Part shown: in pieces, positions 15,963 through 24,324 of the stretch
Numbering within the stretch: position 1 is the stretch's first letter
Layout of the letters: each line of letters begins with the position of its first letter
Assembly: GCA_018266395.1 (NCBI GenBank)
Contig: JAFEAM010000015.1
Span: 34,306 to 98,305 of the forward strand
Direction: 5' to 3'
Length of the DNA stretch: 64,000 nt
From: Bacteroidota bacterium
Lineage (GTDB): Bacteria > Bacteroidota > Bacteroidia > Cytophagales > Cyclobacteriaceae
Made by a program: the position numbers and the translations under genes
Notes under the pieces: generated by a model
Seen by the model: the letters and a program-made list of their open reading frames with translations, nothing else
Database searches by the model: none
Told to the model about the DNA's origin: nothing

Positions 15963-16202
15963 CTACCAGCTCTCAGATTCCTTTTCCAGGGCTTTCTGGC
16001 TTGTTACCCTTCCTTTCTTATAATCCTTTTCAGAAGACTCCAACATGGACTTGTATGCCCTTGAAGTCATCGGCTTCAATTTGGCTTCGTAGGATTCTTT
16101 GATGCTTTGATTTTTCAAATTCTCAACCTTCCTGATAGTTGATTTGTCATTCACCTTGGTCAGCCATTCTATAAGCTCTACCTTCTTTACTGCTAAATCC
16201 AT
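15963..16202 (-). CDS. Antitoxin of the ParE-type pair
   Basis: A 79-residue, Lys/Glu-rich, mainly helical protein without a recognisable DNA-binding motif, from MDLAVKKVELIEWLTKV to the C-terminal KALEKESESW. The N-terminal VELIEWLTKVNDKSTI resembles small Bacteroidota antitoxins paired with ParE toxins; the C-terminal half should wrap the toxin. The ATG at 16202 is chosen over one 8 codons upstream because a good -7 box (16231-16224) leaves a transcription start only about ten bases before this codon. Confidence 0.75.
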   Translation of the reverse strand: MDLAVKKVELIEWLTKVNDKSTIRKVENLKNQSIKESYEAKLKPMTSRAYKSMLESSEKDYKKGRVTSQKALEKESESW

Positions 16203-16223
16203 ACTCACAAAGGGTTGATGCTG

Positions 16224-16231
16224 CAAAGATA
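16224..16231 (-). promoter_or_regulatory. -7 promoter box of the toxin-antitoxin operon
   Basis: On the minus strand this reads TATCTTTG, a full match to the Bacteroidota -7 consensus TAnnTTTG. It lies 22-29 bases before the antitoxin ATG, in sequence immediately after the remnant of the broken deacylase gene. Confidence 0.6.
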
Positions 16232-16244
16232 AAACTATTCATAC

Positions 16245-16629
16245 TTAATTCGGGATACCCGGGAAAAGCGCTTCCAGGATCATCGGGGTCATCGAGGTTC
16301 GGGCTGCAGGATTGGCCACCATCAGGGCCACCACCACTCATCGCTGAAGGATTGAGCGTGGTCACAATTTACCGGATGGAAACGGCGCCACCGCATTCAT
16401 CGCCGTGAGTAAGGGCCTGAATCCACTCCACAGGTCCGGGACGATTTCCAGTGACGATAACAATCGGAAGTTTTAAAGGAGTGCCATCCACATCTTCGGA
16501 GGGCACCAGGAAGGTTCTGACCTTCTCACCCGGAATTCCCTTTAATTCTCCAATTTGAATCTGGCCATAAACAGAAAACGCTGCTACCCAGATCATGAGC
16601 AGCAGCGCGTTCTTCTTTATTTGTTGCAT
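16245..16629 (-). pseudogene. Decayed AstE/AspA-type zinc deacylase (M14 family)
   Basis: Eighty-six codons from MQQIKKNALLLMIW give a signal peptide and the first third of a succinylglutamate desuccinylase/aspartoacylase-like protein, ending just after the zinc-binding HGDE motif (THGDECGGAVSIR, then TAA). Reading through the stop in the same frame continues with LNPSAMSGGGPDGG and LDDPDDPGSAFPGYPE, which resemble the later DDP...FPG block of the family with the intervening part missing. The remaining roughly 200 residues are absent. I read this as a pseudogene with a stop and internal deletion, cut off where the toxin-antitoxin promoter begins. The original substrate is unknown. Confidence 0.72.
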
Positions 16630-16691
16630 TGTCAAGAAGCCTATGTGGAAATGGGAAGAGTTGACATCATGTTAAGGTCAGCTGCTTCAAA

Positions 16692-17528
16692 TCAATTCAT
16701 GCCCATCCCCATCTTGGTCTCTTTGTAGTCTGCGGGTACGGTCATATCCGCTGCATTAATACTCTCGCGTTTGATTTCTGTCACCTCCATCACCATCTTC
16801 CCTTCCTCGGTGGTAGCTTCGATTTTCAAAGGCACACCGTCGATCTGGTCGCTGAAGAATGGGCGGCCTCCCGGGCCGCGCTGACGGGCCAGTGACTTCA
16901 TATCCATATCCTTGATATCGGTTGTGGTCCAGATATTCTGCGTGATTGTTCTTCCCCGATCCGAGGTTTCCATTATATACTTCGTGCAGTTGTATCCGAG
17001 GATCGTGGCTGTTTCTCCGGTTTTGGTAACCTTGGAAGAAACATTCATGCCTTCTTTACCCGTCTGGCCATTGCCTCCCGGCATTGCAGACCATGTCTTA
17101 TTGGCGCGGTCGATCCGGATGCTGGGCTTGTCTTTCTGATGTAGAATTTCCATGCCATCCATCATCCCTCCGTCCATTTTTGTAAGTGTGGAAGTTCCTT
17201 TCACTTTCACTGTCATGCCGGTCGGCATCATGCTGTTCATTCCGCCTCCGTTCATCTTCTTCATGTTTTCCATCTGCGCCTTCATCTGCGGGTTGGCCTC
17301 CATCATGGCTTTGAACTGAGGGTCGTTCATCTTGGCTTCCATCTCCTTCATTTTGGCCTGATTGGCTGGATCGTTCATCTTCTGCTGGGCGCTTTCCATT
17401 TTGGCTTTCTTTTCAGGATCTGTGATTTCCATTTTCATGGACCATTTCACGGTTCCTTCAAATGACTGGGCGCTCACGCGTAGACATATCGTCACCATAA
17501 TGAGCAACATGATTCCTTTCTGTTTCAT
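16692..17528 (-). CDS. Exported DUF4412-type protein with a Met-rich helical insert
   Basis: A 278-residue protein with a signal peptide (about 1-20, cleaved near VSAQ). After SFEGTVKWSMKME comes a charged Met-rich stretch (about 38-95) with the repeated pattern KMNDPxxxAKM and KMNDPQFKAMM, then a beta-rich C-terminal part containing ILGYNCTKYIMET and IWTTTDIKDMD. The C-terminal part matches the DUF4412 type found in Bacteroidota envelope proteins. The role is unknown; the regularly spaced methionines could bind a soft metal such as Cu(I), but that is a guess. The gene stands alone, divergent from the respiratory module. Confidence 0.72.
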   Translation of the reverse strand: MKQKGIMLLIMVTICLRVSAQSFEGTVKWSMKMEITDPEKKAKMESAQQKMNDPANQAKMKEMEAKMNDPQFKAMMEANPQMKAQMENMKKMNGGGMNSMMPTGMTVKVKGTSTLTKMDGGMMDGMEILHQKDKPSIRIDRANKTWSAMPGGNGQTGKEGMNVSSKVTKTGETATILGYNCTKYIMETSDRGRTITQNIWTTTDIKDMDMKSLARQRGPGGRPFFSDQIDGVPLKIEATTEEGKMVMEVTEIKRESINAADMTVPADYKETKMGMGMN

Positions 17529-17654
17529 AAGGTTTAGGGTAATAGGCAAATGTAATCAAATAATGAACCGCTGAGATTGACTTCTCAACATCCAGCCACA
17601 CAAGTGCCCAAGCTTGGGATTGAGCCTGCCCAAAGAAGTCACCACTGCGTTTTG

Positions 17655-17666
17655 TGACTTAAATCA
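17655..17666 (+). promoter_or_regulatory. Fnr-like operator before the eight-gene respiratory module
   Basis: TGACTTAAATCA, extended to GTGA-N6-TCAC at 17654-17667. It is identical to the operator of the cytochrome c-nosZ operon (2807-2818, minus strand). It lies about 140 bases before the first codon of the module, in an otherwise empty 270-base gap between divergent genes. Confidence 0.6.
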
Positions 17667-17801
17667 CTGAACACCGCGATGCACGTCATTACTAAACTTG
17701 ATAATAGTGCGAAGATTCGATGATTAAATGCATTGCAAAACAACAACGCTCGGCTACGAGAATCACTTACTAAACTAATGGAATAACCTATTAAGACTAT
17801 T

Positions 17802-19179
17802 TTGTCCAGAACATTCCTGAAGCTCCCCATCCTCATCTCCATTTTCGGTTATGTGGGATATATCGTGAGCTGCACACAGAAGGATCAGATTATTCTTACC
17901 AATCCATCTGAAAACACCACTGAACTGCTGTCGGTGAAAGCAGGCTCAGCTCCCACCATTGACGGCACCATAGAGTCCATGTGGGAGAACGCACCGAAAC
18001 TGAAGATTACGCCCACAGTACCGGATCCTGGAAACGGTTTATTCACCGGATACATCGGTGAACAATACCCAGTTACACTGAGGTCCATGTATGACGGTAC
18101 GAACATCTACTTCCTCGCTGAGATTACGGATGACTCCCAGACCATTCTGCCCTCACCTTGGTACTTCAATCCGGCCGCCAACACGACAGGCAAAACCGGT
18201 TGGGCCAAGGAGCCTGGCAGCAGGAGTTATGATGCCAATGGGAATTTATCCCGGATAGCTTTTGGCGAAGACCGGCTTGCAATGCTCTGGAATGTGAATG
18301 CTTCTACCCCTAAGTTCATCACACAGACCTGTTACGCCAGCTGCCATGTCTTTGGACCATATATGGATTACTCCAAAAAATCCGGCAGTCTATACCTCCA
18401 ACGCCGGAAACGGAAATCACTACACCAATGGTCAAGCTGAGAAAATAGATATGTGGTGGGGTCGACTTGGGTATATCAGCAGAGATGCTACTCTTAACTT
18501 CATAGACGATAATTACCAGGACTGGGCCGGTGGTCCTGCCATCACCAACCTGACCGGTGGCAATGCGAATGGTCGTCATGTCGATGGCATTGCACCTGAT
18601 GGAACATTTTCAAGCACCTGGCCAGGCAGGCCCAACTATACGGTAACGCCACCCAAACAGGGAGAATTCAGCAATTCACAGAGTCTCAAACTGGATGGAA
18701 CCGGAGCCTCTGTTTCAGTTCCCCTTTGGGTTCTGGTCACCGGCACGAGCACAGGTTTCATTCTCCCGGCAGACACCCTGAGTGGAAATGCCAAAAAGGT
18801 GATCGGTATCAGTTCTGCAGGAGTCTTGACACTAAGCGATAATTCGAAAATTGATCCGACCGTCGGCACCGACTATCAAAGAACGGGTGATCCCATCACA
18901 GGCCCTACCGCCGTCAAGGCCATCGCAAACTACATAGGAATGCCATTGCTCAACGGAAGATCAGATATCAAAGCAGCAGCCGTTTACACGGGCACAGGCT
19001 GGGTTGTTGAGTATACGAGAGCCATGAAGACCGCCGATGCACAGAAGCAGGATATTGACTTCACGGTTCAGAATTCAGATGGCACGCTCCAGGACCAGCC
19101 GTTTGGACTGGCTTTCTTCAACAACTCCAATAATCAGCACGGTATTTACCCTGGCATGGTGCTGAAATTCCAGAAGTAG
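17802..19179 (+). pseudogene. EB_dh-type haem-binding lipoprotein, frameshifted
   Basis: Two overlapping frames make one protein of about 458 residues once a single A is removed from the A6 run at 18375-18380. The first half has a lipoprotein leader (lipobox Cys24), GSAPTIDGTIESMWENAP and NIYFLAEITDDSQT, typical of ethylbenzene-dehydrogenase-related haem domains, and ends at QTCYASCH (C177, C181, H182: CX3CH spacing). The second frame continues with KIDMWWGRLGYI and ends with QPFGLAFFNNSNNQHGIY, the conserved closing block of the family. The start is a TTG, since the only upstream ATG in frame is followed by a stop. The defect may be a homopolymer sequencing error or a real lesion. The family carries electrons as a periplasmic haem subunit. 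Confidence 0.8.
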
Positions 19180-19206
19180 TCTTACATGCCAACTCATTCA
19201 AAGATC

Positions 19207-19605
19207 ATGATCAGAAAACTAAACTGGAAAATACTCGCCTTCCTGGCACTGCTGTTGGTGATGCAGGGTTGCTATGATGCAACCACGGTAAAGATCGACA
19301 ACAGCCAGACCATAACCAGAACCGTGAGTTTCAAAGCCGATGTAATTCCACTCTTCAACAAGAGTTGCAATACAGCCGGCTGTCATGCCACCGGAGGCAG
19401 GAAGCCCAACTTATCAGAAGCCAATGCCTATAATGCTCTTATCACAGGCAATTATGTAAATGTGGGCGCTCCTGAGCAAAGTGTCATTTACCTGTACCTC
19501 ACCGGCAAGAAGACTCCCCAGATGCCGTTGGGATCCGCAGCCAATCCGAATAACATCAACCAGTTCGTACTTGCCTGGATTATCCAAGGGGCAAAGAACA
19601 ACTAA
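19207..19605 (+). CDS. Lipoprotein c-type cytochrome with CX4CH haem motif
   Basis: A 132-residue protein with a lipoprotein leader (LALLLVMQGC, Cys22) and a single haem-binding site SCNTAGCH (C54, C59, H60), which has four residues between the cysteines instead of two. The late MPLGSAAN supplies a possible Met ligand. The arrangement F(K)ADVIPLFNKSC...GCH is seen in several Bacteroidota outer-membrane cytochrome-like proteins. It follows the haem lipoprotein by 27 bases and precedes the DUF5777 barrel by 10. A possible job is electron transfer at the outer face of the periplasm; the partner is unknown. Confidence 0.78.
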   Translation: MIRKLNWKILAFLALLLVMQGCYDATTVKIDNSQTITRTVSFKADVIPLFNKSCNTAGCHATGGRKPNLSEANAYNALITGNYVNVGAPEQSVIYLYLTGKKTPQMPLGSAANPNNINQFVLAWIIQGAKNN

Positions 19606-19615
19606 CCGACACACC

Positions 19616-20524
19616 ATGAACAAGATCAAAGAATTATATAAGGCCCTTTCAGGAATCATCATCCTGTCGCTCCTGATAGCCTTGCCTGCCCTGGCACAGG
19701 AACCTTCAGATTCAGTGCAGCAGGCGTTGACCGCTGGCAGAAAGCCGGTCAAAAATACTTTTGACGGCAACTTCATTATTGACAATCAAACAGTGATGGT
19801 AAATCCCAAGGGGACTTTTGAGTTCGATTTCCAGCACCGCTTTGGCCTGGTCACCCATGGCATTCAGGACATGTTTGGCCTTTATGAAGGTGCCACTATC
19901 CGCCTGGGAGTATCTTATGTCCCCATCAAGAATCTTCAGGTAGGCATTGGATCCTACAGTGACCCCATGCAGGTCGATGGCAATGTCAAATACTCCATCT
20001 GGCAGCAGACAAGGGATAACAAGATGCCGGTGAGTGTAACAGCATTCGGCAACATGATTGTAGATACCCGGTCTGCGGACAATTTCGTCAACAACACGGA
20101 TCGCCTTTCTTATTTCGGCCAATTGATTATCGCCAGGAAATTCACTGACAAGTTCTCCGCACAGGTGGCGCCGAGCGTTTCCCACTTTAACAACATTCAG
20201 GGTTATCTTGATGAACAGGGCAACGTTCAACCGTCGATGCACAACACGCATATCGCAGTTGCATTCTCAGGCCGATACAAGATTACCGAGGGAACCACTA
20301 TACTGGTGAATTACGACCAGCCCATCACGCAGCACCAGACAAACAACCCACACCCCAATGTCAGTTTTGGCTGCGAGTGGGTTACCAGCGGTCACCAGTT
20401 CCAGGTGTTCTTCAGTAACTACAGTTATATCGCTCAGCAGCGCAATAACTTTTTCAACACCAATGACTATACGAAAGGGCAATACCTGATTGGTTTCAAC
20501 ATCTCAAGATTGTGGAACTTCTAA
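19616..20524 (+). CDS. DUF5777-type outer-membrane beta-barrel protein
   Basis: A 302-residue protein with a signal peptide (about 1-25, cleaved at ALAQ) and alternating beta-strand patterns to the C-terminal aromatic (FNISRLWNF), as in outer-membrane barrels. Motifs such as GTFEFDFQHRFG, YEGATIRLGVSY and VSFGCEWVTSGHQFQVF fit the DUF5777 family, which is often found next to YceI-like or cytochrome genes. Its function is not established. It sits in the module between a cytochrome and the Tat proteins, so it may help place or feed the exported redox proteins. Confidence 0.8.
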   Translation: MNKIKELYKALSGIIILSLLIALPALAQEPSDSVQQALTAGRKPVKNTFDGNFIIDNQTVMVNPKGTFEFDFQHRFGLVTHGIQDMFGLYEGATIRLGVSYVPIKNLQVGIGSYSDPMQVDGNVKYSIWQQTRDNKMPVSVTAFGNMIVDTRSADNFVNNTDRLSYFGQLIIARKFTDKFSAQVAPSVSHFNNIQGYLDEQGNVQPSMHNTHIAVAFSGRYKITEGTTILVNYDQPITQHQTNNPHPNVSFGCEWVTSGHQFQVFFSNYSYIAQQRNNFFNTNDYTKGQYLIGFNISRLWNF

Positions 20525-20534
20525 TAATGGCGTG

Positions 20535-20750
20535 ATGGCAAACAGAAGGAAATTTCTACTGGCAGGCTTGGGAGCGGCTTCCCTGTGGGCTCTCACCAAA
20601 TCAATTTTTGTCCGCAAGCAACCGGGTGCAAAGGCGCGGTTCCTGACCCATGATGGAAAGCTGGTGGAGGTGGACATCCAAAAGTTGCCCCTAACAGGAA
20701 GGGTAGCAGGTAAGGAGGAAATGCAAAAGTGGGTGCAACGTAGAAAGTGA
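20535..20750 (+). CDS. Small Tat-exported protein resembling the leader region of the next gene
   Basis: A 71-residue protein starting MANRRKFLLAGLGAAS, a twin-arginine signal with a hydrophobic region to about 25. The rest (ARFLTHDGKLVEVDIQKLP to KEEMQKW) is similar in order to residues 49-86 of the following 4Fe-4S protein (VQLLSVTGEVIEVDKAFL to NEEARRG), so it looks like a stand-alone copy of that N-terminal segment. It has no cysteines and thus no cluster. Its stop overlaps the next start by 4 bases. It may be a chaperone-like or structural partner of the Fe-S subunit; the function is unknown. Confidence 0.75.
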   Translation: MANRRKFLLAGLGAASLWALTKSIFVRKQPGAKARFLTHDGKLVEVDIQKLPLTGRVAGKEEMQKWVQRRK

Positions 20751-21682
20751 TGAGCGCAATGACTGACTCAGACAAAACAGAGAAGCGGGTTCCCAGAAGA
20801 AATTTTCTGGAGGCTGCGCTTCTGACCGGAATAACCGCCGCAGCCGATCCTTTTACTGCCTTCGGTTCAAGTGGTGTTGCTCCCAGTGGAGAAAAGGTCC
20901 AGCTGCTCTCCGTAACAGGTGAAGTCATCGAAGTAGACAAAGCTTTCCTGAAAGAGGTGCCGGAATCTGTTGTAACCAACGAGGAGGCAAGGCGCGGCAT
21001 GCCGGGGAAAAAGTTTGTGATGGTGATTGATCTCTCACACTGTCACAATCTCAAAAAGTGCCAGGCCGCCTGTAACAAGGCACACTTTGTACATGAGCAC
21101 CAGAACTGGATCAAAGTATATCCAATGCAGGAAGGTGAACACGAGGCTCCTTACTGGCAGCCCACCACCTGCATGCATTGCGATGAACCTCCATGCGTGA
21201 AGGTCTGTCCTGTAGACGCGACATTCAAGCGGCAGGATGGAATTGTGCTGATTGACAATGAACGATGCATCGGCTGCAGATTCTGCATGGCGGCTTGCCC
21301 CTATTCGACCCGCGTCTTTAACTGGGAGAAACCCGAGGCGCGTCCGGAGTTGGAAAATGTTCCATACTCACCTGAAACAAGTTGCCCGCCCAAGATGGGA
21401 ACCGTTTCCAAGTGCGACTTCTGCCCTGACATGACCCGGAAAGGAGAACTGCCCCATTGCGTTTCCGCCTGCCCTAATGGTGTCTTCTATTTTGGAGATA
21501 TGAACGAAGATGTGGTAACCAATGGATCGGAGACCGTCAGGTTCAGTGATTTAATCAAAGATCGTTCAGGCTACAGGCTGATGGAGGATCTGGGCACCAA
21601 ACCCAGCGTCTATTACCTGCCACCCGTCGAACGGCTGTTCCCCTTCGAAGACGGACTGAAAGACAAAGCTTCCAAACCCTGA
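20747..21682 (+). CDS. Tat-exported 4Fe-4S ferredoxin subunit (NrfC/PsrB-like)
   Basis: A 311-residue periplasmic Fe-S subunit with Tat signal PRRNFLEAALL (R17-R18). Three cysteine groups are canonical (CMHCDEPPCVKVCP, CIGCRFCMAACP, and CDFC with HCVSACP). The first group is degenerate: C99-HNL-KKC105-QAAC109 has Leu102 where the family has its second Cys, so one cluster may be 3Fe-4S or lost. Such subunits link an NrfD-type quinol-oxidising anchor to a catalytic partner. The next gene is that anchor, but no molybdopterin or haem catalytic subunit is present in the operon. An alternative start is the Met at residue 5. Confidence 0.9.
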   Translation: MMSAMTDSDKTEKRVPRRNFLEAALLTGITAAADPFTAFGSSGVAPSGEKVQLLSVTGEVIEVDKAFLKEVPESVVTNEEARRGMPGKKFVMVIDLSHCHNLKKCQAACNKAHFVHEHQNWIKVYPMQEGEHEAPYWQPTTCMHCDEPPCVKVCPVDATFKRQDGIVLIDNERCIGCRFCMAACPYSTRVFNWEKPEARPELENVPYSPETSCPPKMGTVSKCDFCPDMTRKGELPHCVSACPNGVFYFGDMNEDVVTNGSETVRFSDLIKDRSGYRLMEDLGTKPSVYYLPPVERLFPFEDGLKDKASKP

Positions 21683-21685
21683 GCC

Positions 21686-23002
21686 ATGGAGACCACTGTG
21701 CACGATAAAGTTGTGAAAGATCTCATGCCTGCCAGGTTTGGAAAGGCTGGCATCATATGGACTTCTACTTTGGTAATCATTTGTATTGTCGGTCTGGTTG
21801 CCTATATCAAGCAGTTGAGGGAAGGATTGAGTATTACGGCGATGCGGGATTACGCCTCATAGGGCATCTACATTTCCAACTTTGTTTTCTTCGTTGCCAT
21901 CAGCCTTGTAGGTTCCTTGATCACGGCCATATTCAGGCTTACCAATGTGCAGTGGCGAACACCCCTCACCAGAATTTCCGAGATCATTGCTGTAGCAGCC
22001 ATCATTTTTGCAGCGATAGGCATTATCATCGACATGGGACGGCCAGACAGGCTGTGGCACTTGTTTGTCTACTCCAGACTGCAGTCGCCCATTATCTGGG
22101 ACGTTATTGTAATCACGACCTACCTGGTGCTGAGTGTGCTCTTCCTGTATTTCCCGTTGCTGCCCGATCTGCCAATGCTGATCAAAAGCAAGGAGGCCAA
22201 CCCAAAAGACTTTACAGGGAAATTGTACAGATTTCTTGGGTCCTTCTGGAGGGGAAAAGATGATCAAAGGAAATACAGTGAGACCGCCATCCGCATCATA
22301 TCTGTCATGATCATTCCGGTGGCGCTTTCCATTCACACTGTGACTTCCTGGTTATTTGCCACCACCTATCGCCCGGGCTGGGACAGCACCAACTTCGGCG
22401 CCTATTTTGTTTCAGGAGCTTTCCTGGTGGGTGCTGGCGGGGTGGTCATTGCCATGTATGTCTTCCGCCGCGCCTATCATCTCGAGGAGTATATCACCGA
22501 CAAGCATTTCGATAATATGGGGAAAGTTCTTGTCATGCTAGCCCTGCTTTACCTGTACTTCAATCTCAACGAATACCTTGTGCCAGCCTTTAAAATGAAA
22601 AAAGCGGAAGAGCATCACCTCAAGAGTCTCTTTACAGGTGAATATGCCATGCTCTTCTGGTCTGTAATTGTATTGGGGATGATCGTGCCGGTTATTGTCC
22701 TGATGTTCAAGAAAGGAAGGCGACCGCTGCCCATGTTTATCATGGGAATCCTGGTGGTGGTCGGCGCCTGGTACAAAAGGTTTCTCATCGTAACCCCAAC
22801 TTTGCTGAGCCCCTTCCTCCCCATGTATGATGTACCTGAGTCCTACACAAACTATCATCCTACACTGGCAGAATGGGCCATCACCTTCAGCACACTTTCA
22901 GGTGCGTTGCTGGTGATTACTTTCTTCGTGCGGTATTTCCCCATCATCCCCATCCATGAGACCATCGAAGAAAAGGAGGCCATCTTAAATCCAAAGTCAT
23001 GA
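21686..23002 (+). pseudogene. nrfD: NrfD-family quinol-interacting membrane anchor, interrupted by an amber codon
   Basis: From METTVHDKVV the frame encodes the first NrfD helix (about 22-42) and then reads MRDYAS-TAG-GIYISNFVFF; the stop at 21860-21862 is codon 59. In this family the position is normally Trp (the S-W-G-I pattern), one G-to-A change from TGG. The same frame then stays open for 379 more codons with the remaining helices and the hairpins expected of NrfD (FSTLSGALLVITFF near the end). The full length would be 438 residues. NrfD anchors oxidise menaquinol and pass electrons to the Fe-S subunit. Re-initiation at 21917 would lack the first helices. It is either a true nonsense mutation, a sequencing error or read-through. 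Confidence 0.85.
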
Positions 23003-23859
23003 AGCAAGGTGCCCTCATATTTACATTTCTGATCTGTGTGGTCTCTGCAATCGCACAGGACAAGGCCTCTGTCAGGCTCGGTCTTACGTTCAGGAAGGTC
23101 AACGATGAGCCGGCGGTGCTGCGGTGCGAAGCCAAAACCAAAGCAGGCAAGCGATTCGAACCTGTAGAAAATGCCATAGTAAATATCTATTTCTCTGAAG
23201 AGAACAACAGCAATCTGATTGGGACAACAAAAACCAATGGCAAAGGAATTGCGGATGTAAACGTGCCCGCCTCATTTCTTACACGGATGGACAGCACCGC
23301 ATCCTGGCACTTTGTGGCCACACTCACAGAAGGGGAAACATATAAAGGCGCGTCTGCCGAGGCAGATGTAACAAGAGCCAGATTACAGGTGGACTTCCAG
23401 GAGGCTGACAGTACCCGTACCATTGTTGCCATTCTTTCAGAATGGAAAGACGGCAAGTGGACACCCGTGCCTCAAACAGAGGTGAAGTTGATTGTCAAAA
23501 CCCTCTTCAGTGATCTGCCTGTGGGCGAAGACACCTATACAACAGATGATGAAGGGAAAGCGTCAACCACATTTGATATGAAGCTTCCGGGGGATGCTGA
23601 GGGAAACCTGACCCTGGGTGCCAAACTCGAAGATCATGAAGCCTATGGCACGCTGTTTGCGACCAGTAAAATGAAATGGGGAGTTCCGACGCCACCGGAC
23701 AACAGCTTTTCGCAACGGACGTTGTGGGCTTCCAGGGATAAGACGCCGTGGTGGTTGCTTATCGGACCCAACCTGATTATTCTGGCGGTTTGGGGATCTA
23801 TATTTTATCTTGTATATCTGTTTGTGAAGATCAGAAGAAGCGGGATGCAAAAAACTTAA
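22999..23859 (+). CDS. Ig-like exported membrane protein of the respiratory module
   Basis: A 286-residue protein with a signal peptide (about 1-19, cleaved at AIAQ), two beta-rich Ig/carboxypeptidase-regulatory-like domains (about 22-125 and 128-225; NIYFSEENNSNLIGTTKTNG and TDDEGKASTTFDMKLPG are the turn-strand elements) and one transmembrane helix near the C-terminus (WWLLIGPNLIILAVWGSIF), followed by a short basic tail. The bulk is therefore periplasmic. No enzymatic motif or metal site is visible. It overlaps the NrfD gene by 4 bases and is followed by the cytochrome c gene, so it is probably a scaffold of the same complex. I do not recognise a characterised homologue. Confidence 0.75.
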   Translation: MKQGALIFTFLICVVSAIAQDKASVRLGLTFRKVNDEPAVLRCEAKTKAGKRFEPVENAIVNIYFSEENNSNLIGTTKTNGKGIADVNVPASFLTRMDSTASWHFVATLTEGETYKGASAEADVTRARLQVDFQEADSTRTIVAILSEWKDGKWTPVPQTEVKLIVKTLFSDLPVGEDTYTTDDEGKASTTFDMKLPGDAEGNLTLGAKLEDHEAYGTLFATSKMKWGVPTPPDNSFSQRTLWASRDKTPWWLLIGPNLIILAVWGSIFYLVYLFVKIRRSGMQKT

Positions 23860-23888
23860 CTCAGACTAAACCTATTATTGAATCTGTT

Positions 23889-24293
23889 ATGAAAAGATCA
23901 CTTTCATTCCTTTTGGTACTCAGCCTGGTGCTGAGCATGTCATCCTTTCGGATCTTCCAGGCAAAGCCATGGAATGCGCCTGAAGCATTTGTCAAGAAAA
24001 GTAACCCGGTCAAGTCCGATGCTGAGTCGCTCAAAACCGGAAAAGAAGTATGGTCCAAACATTGTCAGTCGTGCCACGGAAAAGCCGGGGCCGGAGATGG
24101 CACCAAAGCCGCCACGCTCGAAACCGAAATGAAGGATTTCTCAACTGCTGACGTCCAGAGCCAGTCTGACGGATCCATGTTCTACAAGATATCTGAGGGC
24201 CGGGACGAGATGCCGACTTTCAAGAAGAAGATCCAGGATGAAACAGAGATATGGAGCGTCATTAATTTCATCCGGACGCTTAAAGCCAAATGA
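23889..24293 (+). CDS. Class I cytochrome c, soluble or membrane-anchored
   Basis: A 134-residue monohaem cytochrome with an uncleaved or cleaved N-terminal hydrophobic segment (about 5-20). CQSCHG (C59, C62, H63) follows a typical KTGKEVWSKHC helix; DEMPTFKKK carries the distal Met and WSVINFIRTLK is the C-terminal helix. It is the last gene of the module, 29 bases after the Ig-like protein and before a terminator. It is the natural soluble acceptor for electrons from NrfD and the Fe-S subunit, and could carry them to NosZ or an oxidase. Confidence 0.9.
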   Translation: MKRSLSFLLVLSLVLSMSSFRIFQAKPWNAPEAFVKKSNPVKSDAESLKTGKEVWSKHCQSCHGKAGAGDGTKAATLETEMKDFSTADVQSQSDGSMFYKISEGRDEMPTFKKKIQDETEIWSVINFIRTLKAK

Positions 24294-24324
24294 GAGATTA
24301 GGGTTCAACGGGGATTTATTCAGG

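Noticed and set aside
18298-18440. Two separate overlapping genes in the haem lipoprotein region
   Set aside because: Both halves belong to one family and join by a single-base change, so they are one broken gene.
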